Shown here in pieces: positions 30,291 to 41,436 of a stretch of 64,000 nucleotides of DNA. Numbering within the stretch: position 1 is the first letter of the stretch; the number at the start of each line of letters is the position of its first letter. The notes under the pieces were generated by a model. The model was not told the origin of the DNA and ran no database searches. It saw nothing but the letters and a program-made list of their open reading frames with translations. A program made the position numbers and the translations under genes. The DNA is from Phytophthora colocasiae. Taxonomy: Eukaryota; Oomycota; Peronosporomycetes; Peronosporales; Peronosporaceae. The DNA is taken from contig JAGKQI010000066.1 of the NCBI GenBank assembly GCA_018806915.1, forward strand, positions 289,586 to 353,585, read 5' to 3'.

Positions 30291-33200
30291 GAAGAACTGA
30301 GTTCTGCAGTGCGTGAGAGGCACTGGGGCTCAGCCCCGAAGAGCTCCGTGCTCTTGAACACGGAACGTTTGGGCAAGCAGGGCTTGCTGGTCGTCCATGT
30401 GGACGTGAAGGGCTTCGAGAAGCCGTGGATCGTGTTGATCGATTCAGGAGCGTCTGGCAACTACGTCAGACGCTCCACCGTTGAGGGTAGTCAGCAATAT
30501 GCTGAGGCGCTTCGAGCGCGAAGAGGTGACACCGTCACTGTCCGTCTAGCGACGGGCGTCCGTGTCACGGCAGCCAAGGTCTCCATGGACCTGCGGCTGA
30601 AGTTCTTAGACTTCGACAGCGTAGAAAGCTGTTTGGTCTTGGACCTGGATTCGAGGTACGACCTCATCCTTGGTATGGCGTGGCTGGAGCGCCACGAGCC
30701 ATGGATTGACTGGAGGTCGAAGACCTTAGGTGCTACGCACTTCTCTCCTAGTGGAGCTTTGGCGAGTCATGAACCCACCTCTGCTAGGAAGCAGAAGCGC
30801 TACTGGCGCGAGCATCGAGCCGAGTCGGCAATGATGCTGGAAGTCGGTGTGTCCGAGTTAGTGGACAGCACCGAGTGCGAGGACCGCAGTCCTGTTGAGC
30901 GCATAGCGCTGGTTGACAGTGAGTCAACGTGTGGGCAAAGCTCACGTAACCCCTGTGAGGCGGCACGTACTCCGCCGAGTGACGCCGGTCATGGACCGTC
31001 ACTGGATGCCGATGGCATCGGGCCTTACCAGGCCGTGAACTGTGGGGCGGCACGTACTCCGTCGAGTGATACTGGTCGTGGACCAAGTCGATCGCTGAGT
31101 GTCTCTGACACTGGACCTGTTACGGTCATTGATTGTGCAGCGGCACGTACTCCGCTGAGCGGCATCGGTCGTCGACCGAGTGGATCGCTGAGTGTCCCTG
31201 ACACTGGGCCGGGAGAGGCCGAAACTTGTGCGACGGCACGTACTCCGTCGAGTAGACGCTCTTCGGCTAGGCGAAGACGTCGTAAGGCCCTTTGGGCAAG
31301 ACGCTCTGCGTCTGAGTCATCCGTGACGTCAAGTGCCGACGCACCGGAGGGCTGTGGGCAGCTATACACTCTGGTTGATGGAGTGGGCGGTAGTGCCGAA
31401 GGCAGTGTCCTGCTGGACGACTTGCCAAGTTTTGACAAGCTCCTTGAGCTAGAAGAGATGTCCTTCGCCGACTTTGGCGATGCCTTGAAGGCTGGCGAAT
31501 TCGCCGAGGTGGTCATCGTTCGACCTGAGGAGGAGTTAAACTCGTCGTCCCTCGTTGACGAGTCCGTCTTGGCCGAAGTCAAGAAGGCGTTGAACGCCAG
31601 GAGTGGATCGGAGATCCTCAAGAATCCCTCGGATCCCTTCCACTCCTTGCTGAAGGAATATGGAGACGTTGTCTCGAAGGAACCACCGAGTGGCCTGCCT
31701 CCCGACCGAGGCGTTCGTCATGAGATCGACTTAGTTCCCGGAACTAAATACTGCGTGACCCGGCAGTGGCCTCTTCCTAAAGAGCAATGCGACGTCATTG
31801 ACGCCTTCTTCCGTGCGAAGCACGCGGCGGGTCTCGTGCGCGAGAGCAAGTCTCCGCATTCCGCGCCAACGTTCTGTGTCAGAAAGCCGAATGGCAAGTG
31901 GCGTATCGTTCACGCTTTTAACAAGCTCAACGCTGCCACGATTCCGGCGCAGACGCCGATTCCTAGGAAGGATGTTCTTCAGAACAACATGGTGGGCTGC
32001 ACCATGTACAGTGCGCTCGACTTAGTCGATGGGTACTATCAGCTGCTCATGCGAGCCAGTGATATTCCGCTTACAGCGGTGAGCACCCCGAGCGGTATGC
32101 TCTGGGAGTGGCTCGTCATGCCCCAAGGGCTGTCGAATGCGCCTGCAACGTTCAATCGTCTAGTGACGCAGTTGTTCAGGCCCCTACGGGCATTCGCACA
32201 GACGTACTTTGACGACGTGTTCGTCCACAGTCAGGCCGAACACGGCAAGACTGACGTCGAGGTACACGTGGAACACGTGAGAGCGGTACTCGAGTGCATG
32301 CGCACCAACAAGTTGTACGCCAACGCGGACAAGTGCGTCTTTGGCGCGGAAGAAATCCCTTTCCTAGGGTGCTTCATTGCGAAGCATGGCCTTCGTGCTG
32401 ACCCAGCAAAGGTCAAGGCCATTGTGGACTGGCCGGTTCCCTTGAACCAGAAGGACCTGCGAAAGTGGCTGGGCTTGGCCAACTACTTGCACAAGTACAG
32501 CGAGAACTACGCTGAGTTGGCTCGGCCACTGACGGATCTCCTTAAGAAGGATGCCGAATGGGTATGGTGTGCTGAGCACGAGAGCGCGTTCACTCGTATC
32601 AAGGATAGCCTGCTTCAGGCACCGATACTGGCGTTGCCAGACCCCGATCGTCCGTTCATCGTCGTCTGTGACGCCTCGGACTTTGCCATTGGCAGTGCTT
32701 TGCTACAAGCGGACGCCGAAGGGCGCGAACGCGTCATTGCGTTTGAGTCTCGGCAGCTCAAGGCTGCTGAGAAGAACTATCCAGTTCATGACAAGGAGCT
32801 ACTTGCGATGAAGTACGCTCTCGTCAAATTCAGGGTTCACCTGCTCGGCTCCAAGCCGTTTGTGATCTACACGGATCATGCGTCACTACGCACAGCGACG
32901 CAGTCGCCTCACCTCTCGCAGAGGATGGCCCGATGGCTCTCCTTCTTTGCGGAGTATAACTTCGAGGTGAAGTACAAGCCTGGCAGGCAGAACGTCCTCG
33001 CTGACGCGTTATCACGTCGCCCGGACTATGAGTTATCTCATGTCACCTCGGTGACGTCGTCCGTGACGGACATGGTTCGAGCAGCGTACGCTCAGGACGA
33101 CTCCTGTGTCGCACTGCTTCAAGCTCTCGGGAGCAATGAGTTTAAAGACTCAAAGGTGACTCTGTCACGACGCCTAAAGGCGAGACTCCAACGCTACAGC

Positions 33201-35003
33201 CTGGAAGGCGGTCTGCTGTACTACAGCACGGGTCAGGATGACCCACCACGAGTGGTGGTTCCTCACGATGAGGATCTGAAGTACCGTATCCTCTATGAGG
33301 CCCATGACACACCCACAGGCGGCCACCTCGGTCGCGAGAAGACGTACGGCTCGGTGAGCTCCATGTACTGGTGGCCGAAGATGTACAAGTGGGTCAGCAC
33401 ATATGTGCGCACGTGCGAGACGTGTCAGCGGGTTAAACCCTCGCCGCATGCGGCTGCGCCTTTGGCGAGCTTACCTGTACCCTCTGGGTGTTGGCAGTCC
33501 ATAAGTATGGACTTTGTGTTTGGCCTGCCGAAGGACTCGGCAGGCAACACGGGTGTGGTGGTCTTTGTTGACCGTCTGAGCAAGATGGCTCACCTAGCGG
33601 CTGTGCCGGACACCGTCGATGGCACTGGTACAGCGACGATCTTCATCGATCGGGTCTTCCGCCAGCATGGGCTGCCTGAGACCATTGTCTCGGATCGAGA
33701 TCCCCGTTTCACGGGTCACTTCTGGACGTCCGTCTTCAAGGTGCTGGGCACTCGACTGGACATGTCCACGGCGGACCATCCGCAGACCGACGGTCAGACC
33801 GAACGCGTGAACCGCGTCCTGGAGGACATCCTCCGCAGCGTATGCGCTGAAACGCCGAAGCGTTGGAGCGCTATGCTCCCTCTCGTTGAGTTCTCAATGA
33901 ACAATGCGGTGCATGCCTCGACAGGCTTCACCCCGTTCTACGTGAACGGCCTTGCGCATCCGCGCGTCCCGCTCACTCCGCCACGCGGTGGCCTCGGGCT
34001 TAGTGGGGGAGAGGCTGTGCCATCGCTCGAATCCGATCTTGCTGATATCAGCCCTTCTGCTGTGCGTAAACAAGTCGATGACTTCCTCTCGGTGAGATTG
34101 AGCGTATTGCGCCGTGTACGTGACGCGATGGCTGAAAGCCAAGACGTTCAGAAGGAACAAGCTGATGCAAAAGGTAGAAGCAATGTATGGGAATTTAAGG
34201 TCGGTGACCAGGTTTTATTAAACGCTAAGAACCTACCTACACATGCAGTGTCAAGTGTCTTTAAGACGAAATTGCGTCCGCGTTTCATCGGACCGTTTAC
34301 GGTCGTGGCCAAGAAGGGCCTGGCATACACGCTTGATTTGCCAAAGCGGATGCGAACACACCCGGTGTTCTACGTCGGCTTGCTTAAGCCATATCGGGAC
34401 CCCGCGGGGGTGAGCGCGGAGGCGCTGGCACCGACGACACGTGCCCAGGCTGCGTCATCTGCAGCAGTAACGCCACCTGACCCCGCAGCTCAGCGAGCTG
34501 AAGCTCCTGCTGATGCAGGCGAGCGGTCAGGGACTGAGGCCCTTCGAGCCAAGCCATTCGGCTCTCGATCTCCTCCATGTCGTGGGCGAGACGGGCATGC
34601 GAATGCCAAACACTCTCGACGTTCCCTTGAAGGGACTGAGTCTGACTCTGGAGAGTACCGATCGAGTGATCGAGTTGATACCAAGCGCGCTGCGACAAAT
34701 AGCGCTCATCACACTCGTCGAGTATTGCGTTCCGCAGCGAATCGGCCTCCTCCGCCGTTGCTCGATGAGCAGGGGACTCCCCACTACCACGTGGAGCGCC
34801 TGATGGCGCGGCGTCGCCACCGTAGTCAAAACCAGTATCTGGTGAAGTGGCGTGGATATCCTCATTCCCAAAACTCGTGGGAGTTTGAAGGCCCCCTGAG
34901 GCAGGACTGCCCTGACGTCGTGGACGCTTTTGATCGCGCAGATCGGGAGCGCCCGAAGGGCTCGAGGTCGACCACTCGGTCGACACCCGCTTCTCACCAC
35001 TAG
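30256..35003 (+). CDS. pol: Element B Pol: protease, RT, RNase H, integrase, chromodomain
   Basis: Expressed as a Gag-Pol fusion if the -1 shift works. Protease: [12 protein letters not shown] (Asp codon 30441) and [20 protein letters not shown] Ser/Pro-rich linker with repeats follows. RT spans about 31720-32400: [23 protein letters not shown] and the active site YFDD (32205-32216). RNase H keeps [31 protein letters not shown] and [10 protein letters not shown]. Integrase zinc finger is H-H-C-C ([10 protein letters not shown] ... CETCQRVK); its catalytic Asp, Asp, Glu are in MDFVFGLP (33508), VSDRDPRF (33690) and GQTERVNRV (33796). The chromodomain (about 34785-34950) reads [10 protein letters not shown] ... 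[16 protein letters not shown]. Its aromatic residues would read histone methyl-lysine and steer integration. The whole frame is uninterrupted. Confidence 0.92.
30955..31262 (+). repeat. Imperfect tandem repeats in the element B protease-RT linker
   Basis: Four copies of a unit of 75-95 bases that encodes (C)xAARTPxSDxGxGPS plus LSVxDTGP. They lie in the low-complexity segment between protease and RT. Such a linker tolerates length change, and the corresponding linker in element A is also repetitive but with different units. Confidence 0.75.
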
Positions 35004-36267
35004 TGTGAGAAGCTGACGGACTAGCAGCCGAGCTCAGGCTCTGGTCCGTGGCTGGCACAGCCAGCGAGTCTCCCTCGGAGACTGAAGGAGCATCCTGCGA
35101 AGCAGGGATAGTGGCCTGAGAGGCAGGAGCCACTGCCGTCGTGTGACGAGGAAAGCGGCCGGGCCGCACGCGTATCTTCGCGTACTGGAAGAGTAGACCT
35201 CGAGCGAGGCGGACGTCCACCTCAGCGCAGCTCTCCATGAGCCGATCGAACGACGCAAGCTTCCGTGAAGCCTCGGCCCAAGTGGCCACATGGATCATGT
35301 AGTCCCGGGTAGTCTCTCCGGTTTGGAGAAGGAGTGGATACGTCCTCATCTGAGGCACCGACTCCCGTCGTCGTTGCTTATCTAAGCGTTGCCGATACTC
35401 GGCGAGTGTGCACACCTGCGGGGTCAGGAAACGCTCATGGAGCCCCTGTCGCTGCTGGGTCTCAGCCACCGTACGTGGAGGATCGCCTATGGCGTAACCA
35501 TGCAGGTTTGGCTGCGCCATCAACTGCTTCACCTGCTCGGCAGGGTCGCGAGGCTCGAAGCCGTAGTCGCGCCGCGACGAAGTCCCCACGATGTCCCGTT
35601 GGACCGGTCGACGTGACTCTGGAGCACCGCTCATGGAAGCCTCCTGTGCCTCATCCAGAGGGTTGGTGATCGCGTTTTCGACTCCCTTGAGTGACTCTGG
35701 CTCATCGCGAGCAGGAAGCGGTGGTGCGTTGCGCAACGCGTTGAGCACGAGGCTCGAAGGTCCCTCCGGGAACGGATTGGGCTGCCGCAGCTGCCGAGGA
35801 ATCGAATACCGACGCGGATCGCGTGGAGAGCGCAGCTCAGTTCGGGTCGTCCGAGGGCTCGCAGGAGCAGGAGACGCATGGGCATCGCCCTGTTCGGACT
35901 CCTCGTAGTCCACTTCGACCTCGCCTTCCTCCGTAGGAGAGCGACGTGGGTCGCGCGTCGGCGACGCTGTCGTGTACTCGAAGGGTGAGCCACCGCTACC
36001 ACTTGACGTCGGGCTGGCCTTGAACATCGCTCCGTAGCGAAGGCGAGACGCCGCGAAATACTCCGAAACGGAGAGCGTGAGAGGAGCCGAGGGCTCAGAC
36101 CGGAAAGCGCTGAGGCGCTGGGGCGTAGACGCCTGGTCACTGGACACCTCAGGAGCGGTTGGCTCGCTGGGGAGAATTGGAGAATGTGCTCGTTGAGCCA
36201 GCGCGCCCGCGCACTCTCGTTGAGAGATTTCTTTTATCGGAAAGTTGCCAGTGACAGGCCTTGACAA
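34384..36267 (-). CDS. Element B antisense extra frame, 627 codons, overlapping pol
   Basis: Open on the minus strand from the 3' LTR side into the end of pol. The first ATG is at 36027 (MFKASPTSSGSGGSPFEYT); upstream the frame is open but without ATG. The first 200 residues are Ser/Pro/Arg-rich and disordered (RDPRRSPTEEGEVEVDYEES). A central part (ETTRDYMIHVATWAEASRKL, ESCAEVDVRLARGLLFQYAK) looks folded. The last 110 form a coiled coil ([37 protein letters not shown]). It overlaps the chromodomain and 3' end of pol by 620 bases in the opposite direction. Its length in a compact element suggests real coding. Function unknown. Confidence 0.6.
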   Translation of the reverse strand: MSRPVTGNFPIKEISQRECAGALAQRAHSPILPSEPTAPEVSSDQASTPQRLSAFRSEPSAPLTLSVSEYFAASRLRYGAMFKASPTSSGSGGSPFEYTTASPTRDPRRSPTEEGEVEVDYEESEQGDAHASPAPASPRTTRTELRSPRDPRRYSIPRQLRQPNPFPEGPSSLVLNALRNAPPLPARDEPESLKGVENAITNPLDEAQEASMSGAPESRRPVQRDIVGTSSRRDYGFEPRDPAEQVKQLMAQPNLHGYAIGDPPRTVAETQQRQGLHERFLTPQVCTLAEYRQRLDKQRRRESVPQMRTYPLLLQTGETTRDYMIHVATWAEASRKLASFDRLMESCAEVDVRLARGLLFQYAKIRVRPGRFPRHTTAVAPASQATIPASQDAPSVSEGDSLAVPATDQSLSSAASPSASHTSGEKRVSTEWSTSSPSGAPDLRDQKRPRRQGSPASGGLQTPTSFGNEDIHATSPDTGFDYGGDAAPSGAPRGSGESPAHRATAEEADSLRNAILDECDERYLSQRAWYQLDHSIGTLQSQTQSLQGNVESVWHSHARLAHDMEEIESRMAWLEGPQSLTARLHQQELQLAELRGQVALLLQMTQPGHVSSVPAPPRSPPRGPDMA

Positions 36268-36308
36268 GGCAGTTATGTCTACAGTTGTAGATACTCCGTA
36301 TCCACGGT

Positions 36309-36321
36309 TTGGTGGGGAGGG
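36309..36321 (+). promoter_or_regulatory. Element B polypurine tract
   Basis: TTGGTGGGGAGGG immediately precedes the 3' LTR. It is the expected plus-strand primer tract of an LTR element. Confidence 0.6.
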
Positions 36322-36732
36322 TGTAACGGGTTACACGGCGCTGCGCGCCTTGGCTACAATAGGTGTGGTATACACCATCCAGGTCACAAGTCACAGATCC
36401 GTGTACGACACATAGTGTTTCTCACACGTCACATATGTAGCCAGTTGCTGGCTGTTAGCTCAGAGCCACGCCTTGCATTTGATTAGGATTTAGTATGTTA
36501 GATACTAAATCCGTTACATTCAGGATTAGGGCAATAAAATAAATAAAAATCAGTTTGCATTTTACATAATTAGTGTTAGTTCCTTTATTATAGGGACACT
36601 GATTGTGAGAGTCCCGTATTTAGTGGACTACTTGGTTCTTGTATAGAACCGAAGGCTAGTGCCTTGCAAGCAGGACTCTACGAGTCAACCAAACTTCCTC
36701 TGTGCCGTGCACACCTACGCAGCCCCGCTGCA
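36322..36732 (+). repeat. Element B 3' LTR
   Basis: 411 bp; matches the 5' LTR except for one G fewer in the run near its start. The target duplication CCACT follows directly. Confidence 0.93.
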
Positions 36733-36737
36733 CCACT

Positions 36738-39120
36738 TATCACAGGCCTCCAATAGGTCTTCCACCCGATCGCACATTTGATCCCATGTTCCAGCCGTGA
36801 TCAAGATATCGTCGATGTATGATCTCCGTCCTAGAACCGACGGGCGACCAGGATCCTCCGGGATCCCTGATTCAAACACATCTGCAGAGTCTTCCGTATT
36901 CCCTGACTGGGAGATCTTCAAAAATCCATATAGGGCGTTGTCCACAAGACGTTGATAGATCTGAGGGGCGTTCTTCAGCCCGAACGGCATGCGATTCCAC
37001 TCGAAGAGGCCGAACGGGGTGATGAAAGCTGAGATCGCGCGAGCTCGATCGGTCATTGATACGACCCAGAATCCACTCGCCATGTCTAATGAACAATACC
37101 ACAGAACCTTGTCAAGATCTTCTAACAGGTCATTGATCAGAGGCATTGGGTAGATCATCAGCCTCGTGAGACCGTTCACCAGCCGATAATCGATACATAG
37201 TCGGATGTGTACGCCGTTCTTCTTGATGATCACCACGATCGGAGACGCCCATGGCGATGTCGATGGCCGAATGATCTTGGCAGCTAGGAGTCCTTTGATA
37301 AGATCCGATACTTTCTCGCGGAACTGTGGCGCCACCTTTCGGACTCGTTGTGCAATCGGCTTTGCATCACCTACGTCGATATCGCATATAACACCCTTGG
37401 CCGCTGGAGGAAGTGCGTTTCCTTTCCCGATCAGGAGATGTCGCTTCTTCCAAATAATCTGTCGAAGTTTCTCGATCTCCTCCGGGGTAGCCGATCCTGG
37501 ATTTCCTACCTGCAGATCTTCAATCCGGACTTCTTCAGTGGTGGAGATCTGGATTTCTGGTACTACCGCGAGATTATCGACTAGATCTTCGGCCGAAAAA
37601 TCGCCACTTTCGTGTAGGTGGGTCTGATCGGCGTTCTCGATCCCTTCAGGAGATGTCGGATCGGGTTCGTTCGTTGATGGATCAGGGAGTCTATCGTCCT
37701 TGGCCGTCAGGATCGGGGTGTCCTCAACCGTGGGGCCGGCGTTAGCGTCGGATTCATGTTTGGTCTCGATTTTAAAATCTGGTTTTTCTGTTTTTACCTC
37801 GATCTCTTCTTCGCATGTCCGATCTGTCCGATCTGGGGCCTGATCTGGCAAGCTCTCATTCGTCTCAGTCTCACCGCCCCCAGCTTCGCCACTCGGGGCC
37901 TTGTCGGAACTGATCGTAATCGGTGGGGTATCCATGGGATCCGGTTGGGGATCGATGAATGCGACCTTGACTTCGGCCGCATCGGTTGGTAATCGAGGTC
38001 TTAATGTCGATATTGGCGTAGGATCAGGATCGGTCTTGGTCGTTCCACCTCGGCGGAGTATGGATCGCGGTGTAACGTAGGTCGGCCGTTCGACCGACGA
38101 TGAGGGAATCTCTACGGATTCCTGAGGTTCTGGTCTTGCGTCCACAGTCGCTTCTAGAGCTAGGTTCTGCCACTCCATATAGCGCCGGGACCCGACCGAC
38201 ACAAACCCGGGGAATCGAGGCACTTTTTCCTGATCAAGTACCATTCCAACATGTAATCTGTGACCCAATCGTAAAATCTTCTCGCTCAAATTCGTGATCA
38301 CTAAGTACCGAGTTCGGCCGGGTCCATTTACCACGGTGGGTACCCATTGGTCGCCTCTGGTCACCCATAATTTCTCCGTTGCCGGTAATTTCACTCTCGA
38401 TGCGGTCTCTTCAGATCCCCCAACTGGGATATGTAGATCTTCCTCCAATTTTACCGATCTTACTTTCTCCCCGTATAACCTCTTGCGACCACTAAGTGGG
38501 ATCCCCACTTCGTTAGGCAAGCACATCGATCCCTTCGCAAGATCCATCCGGACCCCAGCCGGGATCATGAAATCCATACCCAGAATCGCATCTTGCCCGG
38601 ATAGATCCCCGATCCAAATATCGAAAACGTAGACCAAGTATCCCGCAAGCGTGATCTTGACCCTCGTCCTTCCCTCGGTGGTGTACACATTATCACCGAT
38701 CCCAACACACTCCTGTCTCTGACTAGTGTCAAAGTGGCACCCAACCTTACGAGCAAAGGCGGTATCCACGATGGATACCTCGGCGCCAGTGTCCAGGAGC
38801 AAGATCGCTCTTTCATGATTGATCTTGCCTGAGATCTTGGCTTGGCGGAACCATTTTCCTGGTGCGTGGTATTTCCAATATCCCCTGGATTCTCCTTCCT
38901 TGAGATCCAGAGCCACTTCCGCCCCAGATCGCAAGAATTCATCGACCCGGGGAAGACTCGCGATCTTAGCAGTATACGAATGCAACTTACATGTATTACC
39001 GCGCAGATCCGAATTCTCCCTGTCTTGATCTCTCGATTTCTTGTTCACATATGCATAGATGCAGTACTCAGAACGCTCGGCTCGTACCGGTTTCCAAACC
39101 GGCGAGCGTCCTAGTTTAAC
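36738..39120 (-). pseudogene. pol: Element C pol, proximal half: protease and RT (cut by B)
   Basis: Runs from the gag-pol frameshift site to the B insertion, with an open frame throughout. Protease: AILLLDTGAEVSIVDTAFA, then GQDAILGMDFM. A long acidic linker of about 250 residues follows (PDFKIETKHESDANAGPTVE). RT then begins AQRVRKVAPQFREKVSDLIK and has PSTSPWASPIVVIIKKNG, CIDYRLVNGLT, YCSLDMASGFWVV, PFGLFEWNRMPFGLKNAP and the catalytic YIDD (36808-36819). It reads EACDKW at the insertion point and continues at 28817. Compared with A and B this RT has long inserts before YIDD (ISQSGNTEDSADVFESGIPE). Confidence 0.82.
39080..39120 (-). promoter_or_regulatory. Candidate -1 programmed frameshift site, element C gag-pol
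   Basis: Heptamer G TTA AAC (39120-39114) is the last two codons of gag, directly before TAG. Its sequence equals the known arterivirus-type slippery site GUUAAAC. After 6 bases that include the stop comes a stem-loop: GCTCG plus CCGGTT (39107-39097), loop TGGA, AACCGG (39092-39087), two-base bulge, CGAGC (39084-39080). The pol frame is at -1 and open across the overlap (39111-39210). Confidence 0.72.
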
Positions 39121-41436
39121 ATCTTTTCCACCTTCTCGGGGAACAATCCGGCGTGTCGGGTCGGATCGTACCACTTGCGAATCTGGTTGTAAAATTCTTC
39201 CATGGGGCATTCTCCAGCTTCATGGATCTCCCCGCAACCACGGCATGTATATAAGCAGCGATCCGTTGGGTGGCCCCTCTTTCCGCATTTGTCACAGGTT
39301 AAACGTCTCCAGCAGTCCAGATCCGTGTGCTTCCGCGATCCACAATGCGAACAGCGACCTCGATCGTGATCTGATCCCCTGTGATCCGTGATCCTGCCTC
39401 GATCTTGCGAGTTCGTGTGCGATCGCGGCTGCCTGTTGGTGGGGAGCGCTCCCAGTACCGATCGGCTTGTCTTCTGACGCGGCCAGATATATCCTCCGGA
39501 GATCACCTTCAGAATCGGATCCGTCCGATCCGGATATTTCTTCCGTTTCCGAGCTCGGATCTTGGGTTTGGATCGCCCGCACCACCGCTCGGGTGGGTGC
39601 TGCCGGGGCGCTGGCCGGTGCCTTTTGTCTGTATTTCGATCCGAACGCAGATTTACGCTGTCTGCTTTTCGCCCGTTCCCGGGCCTGAAGTACTTCCTCC
39701 AGTTCATCGACGTCGCTCAGCCGGAGTAGGGTCAGCCGATCAGCTAACTCCGGATCTCCCAATGTCTCGATGTAGTGGTCTACATGTTCCCGGCGGGCCT
39801 TGGGGTTCCCATCCTTGATCTTTAGTCTAGCACGTAAAGCCGCCACGTTGAGCCGGTAGAGATAATCGAGAGGAGTTTCTTCCGATCGCTTGCGAGCGTG
39901 ATAGTATTGCCACGCGACCGACATACCCAACCCACAATATTGGGTCTGGAAACTGTCCAACAGATCCGCCCACTTGGTTTTCGTCGTTCGACTGAGCTGC
40001 CTGTACCAGTTCTTTGCCGGTCCCACCATCAGATCTGCAAACGTGAGGCATTTCTCTTCTTCCGTAGCCTGATCGCGCTGGAACGCTGACTTGACCTTAC
40101 TGATCCAGGCCCGAGCGCGATCTTCGTCCAGATCTTTACCCGCAAAATCTTTCAGATTCGAGATCGCTGAGATCCGGACCCGCTGGATCATCGACGATCC
40201 TCCTTGACCGATCGCCGCGGATGCGATCATGGCTCGGCTCGACATCTGTCCACCGGAACTTGGTAAGCCCAGATCGTCCGGATCGTATTCCCATGCATCC
40301 GGATCCGAGGCCGTGACGGACTCCATTTCAACATCCAACTCCCCTTTGATCGGCGATCGGGGTGTCGCGAGATTCCGTTCTTTCAAGAAACGATCCATCG
40401 CCATTTGAAAGTAGTCGTCCAACTTGTTGCTCGATCCAGTGGAATTAGTCGTCGGCGCGGTCTGGTCCGTCCGGATCCGGCGATTTTCTTGCTGATCGGG
40501 CATCTTGACCTCCAGCTTCGCAGCCACCGATCGCGTATCCTGTTTCTTCATACGCGATTTCAGGAACTTGGCGCCGGAGGGCCCTAGCGACATGCGTTGC
40601 AGCCTTCTCGGGCTATCTGAGTCTGGTTCCGAGGTCGCTGACGCGTAGCATGACGACCCAGTCTGATAGCCTGGGTCGGGCGTCAGTGGGCGCTCGCCGA
40701 CCAAGATCTTGAGGGAATCGAATAGATCATGGGTCGCAGATTGAATCGCTTGCAGTTCCAAGTCAAATAGAGAGTTTGGGTCGAACTCTCCAGCCACCAA
40801 ACCAGCTTCTTGGAGCAGATCAAGTAGGATCTTCACCGCGTTCAGGCGGTCAGAGCTAGTCCGGGGCTTCGACACTGGGCCGGTGAGGTTACCGATCTGG
40901 CGGACTTGTATGATCGTAAGAACAGGATCGTTAAGCAAGGTCTCGCTTAGCCTCTTCCTGTAGTAGGCCTGCTCGATCGCGTCCTTGGTGATCGTTGATC
41001 CTGGGTTGATCACATCTTCTGGCTCTGAGCCTGGAGCTTTCAATTTCGTCCGGGTGCTCTTGATCTTCTTTTTCTTGGTCGATCTTGAGGCAACAGTGGA
41101 CTTGGTGAGCAGATTAGGTTTCAGCTTTGCTGATTCCTTATCGCTCGTGTGCGGATCTCGATTCTCATCGAGATCCGCAATGGCCCTCGAAGGGGCCTTG
41201 GGAGGAATTCGAGGTTTTTCTTCGAGATCTGGATTGCGATCCAGGTCTGCCTCGTGCCTGTCAGTAGAGATCCTCCCAGAACTCTGCTGATCTGTGGATC
41301 TTTCCGTTTTAAGCGATGCCTCCGTCGATCCAACCTTCGTAGGCACTTCTTCCCCTTGTTCTTCTTTAATCTTGACATCTTCTTGGGACTCACGGTGATA
41401 TCCGAAGTCACCAGAAGATCCGGGCACGCGCACCAT
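39111..41436 (-). pseudogene. gag: Element C gag with three zinc knuckles (one-base shift)
   Basis: Open from ATG 41436 for 714 codons to 39292; the zinc-finger end lies in another frame (39707-39111), so one indel separates them near 39450. The N-terminal 300 residues are charged and low-complexity (KKKKIKSTRTKLKAPG). Capsid block: RARAWISKVKSAFQRDQATE, GPAKNWYRQLSRTTKTKW and ARKRSEETPLDYLYRLN. The C-terminus has CSHCGSRKHTDLDC, CDKCGKRGHPTDRC and CRGCGEIHEAGEC, two standard CCHC knuckles and one shortened. A and B have one. The assigned ATG overlaps the primer-binding site; the next Met is much farther in, so translation may start elsewhere. Confidence 0.75.
41418..41435 (-). promoter_or_regulatory. 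Element C primer-binding site
   Basis: One base inside the 5' LTR the minus strand reads TGGTGCGCGTGCCCGGAT. Its complement has the form of a tRNA 3' end: T-stem CCGGG, seven-base acceptor strand CACGCGC, discriminator A, then CCA. The tRNA identity is not determined, and it differs from the primer of A and B. Confidence 0.72.

Larger units (their letters stand above)
28818..36732 (+). mobile_element. Element B: intact Ty3/Gypsy LTR retrotransposon with chromodomain
   Basis: 7915 bp inserted in the RT gene of element C, with target duplication CCACT at 28813-28817 and 36733-36737. LTRs (412 and 411 bp) differ only in a G run as far as I can compare by eye. Order: LTR, primer site, gag (325 codons), frameshift site, pol (over 1560 codons, uninterrupted), antisense frame, polypurine tract, LTR. 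Intact gag and pol with near-identical LTRs mark it as recently active and possibly autonomous. Confidence 0.93.

Noticed and set aside
30309..30311. GTG at 30309 as the true start of element B pol
   Set aside because: The frame is open far upstream and overlaps gag at -1 with a phased heptamer, so Gag-Pol fusion is the simpler reading.
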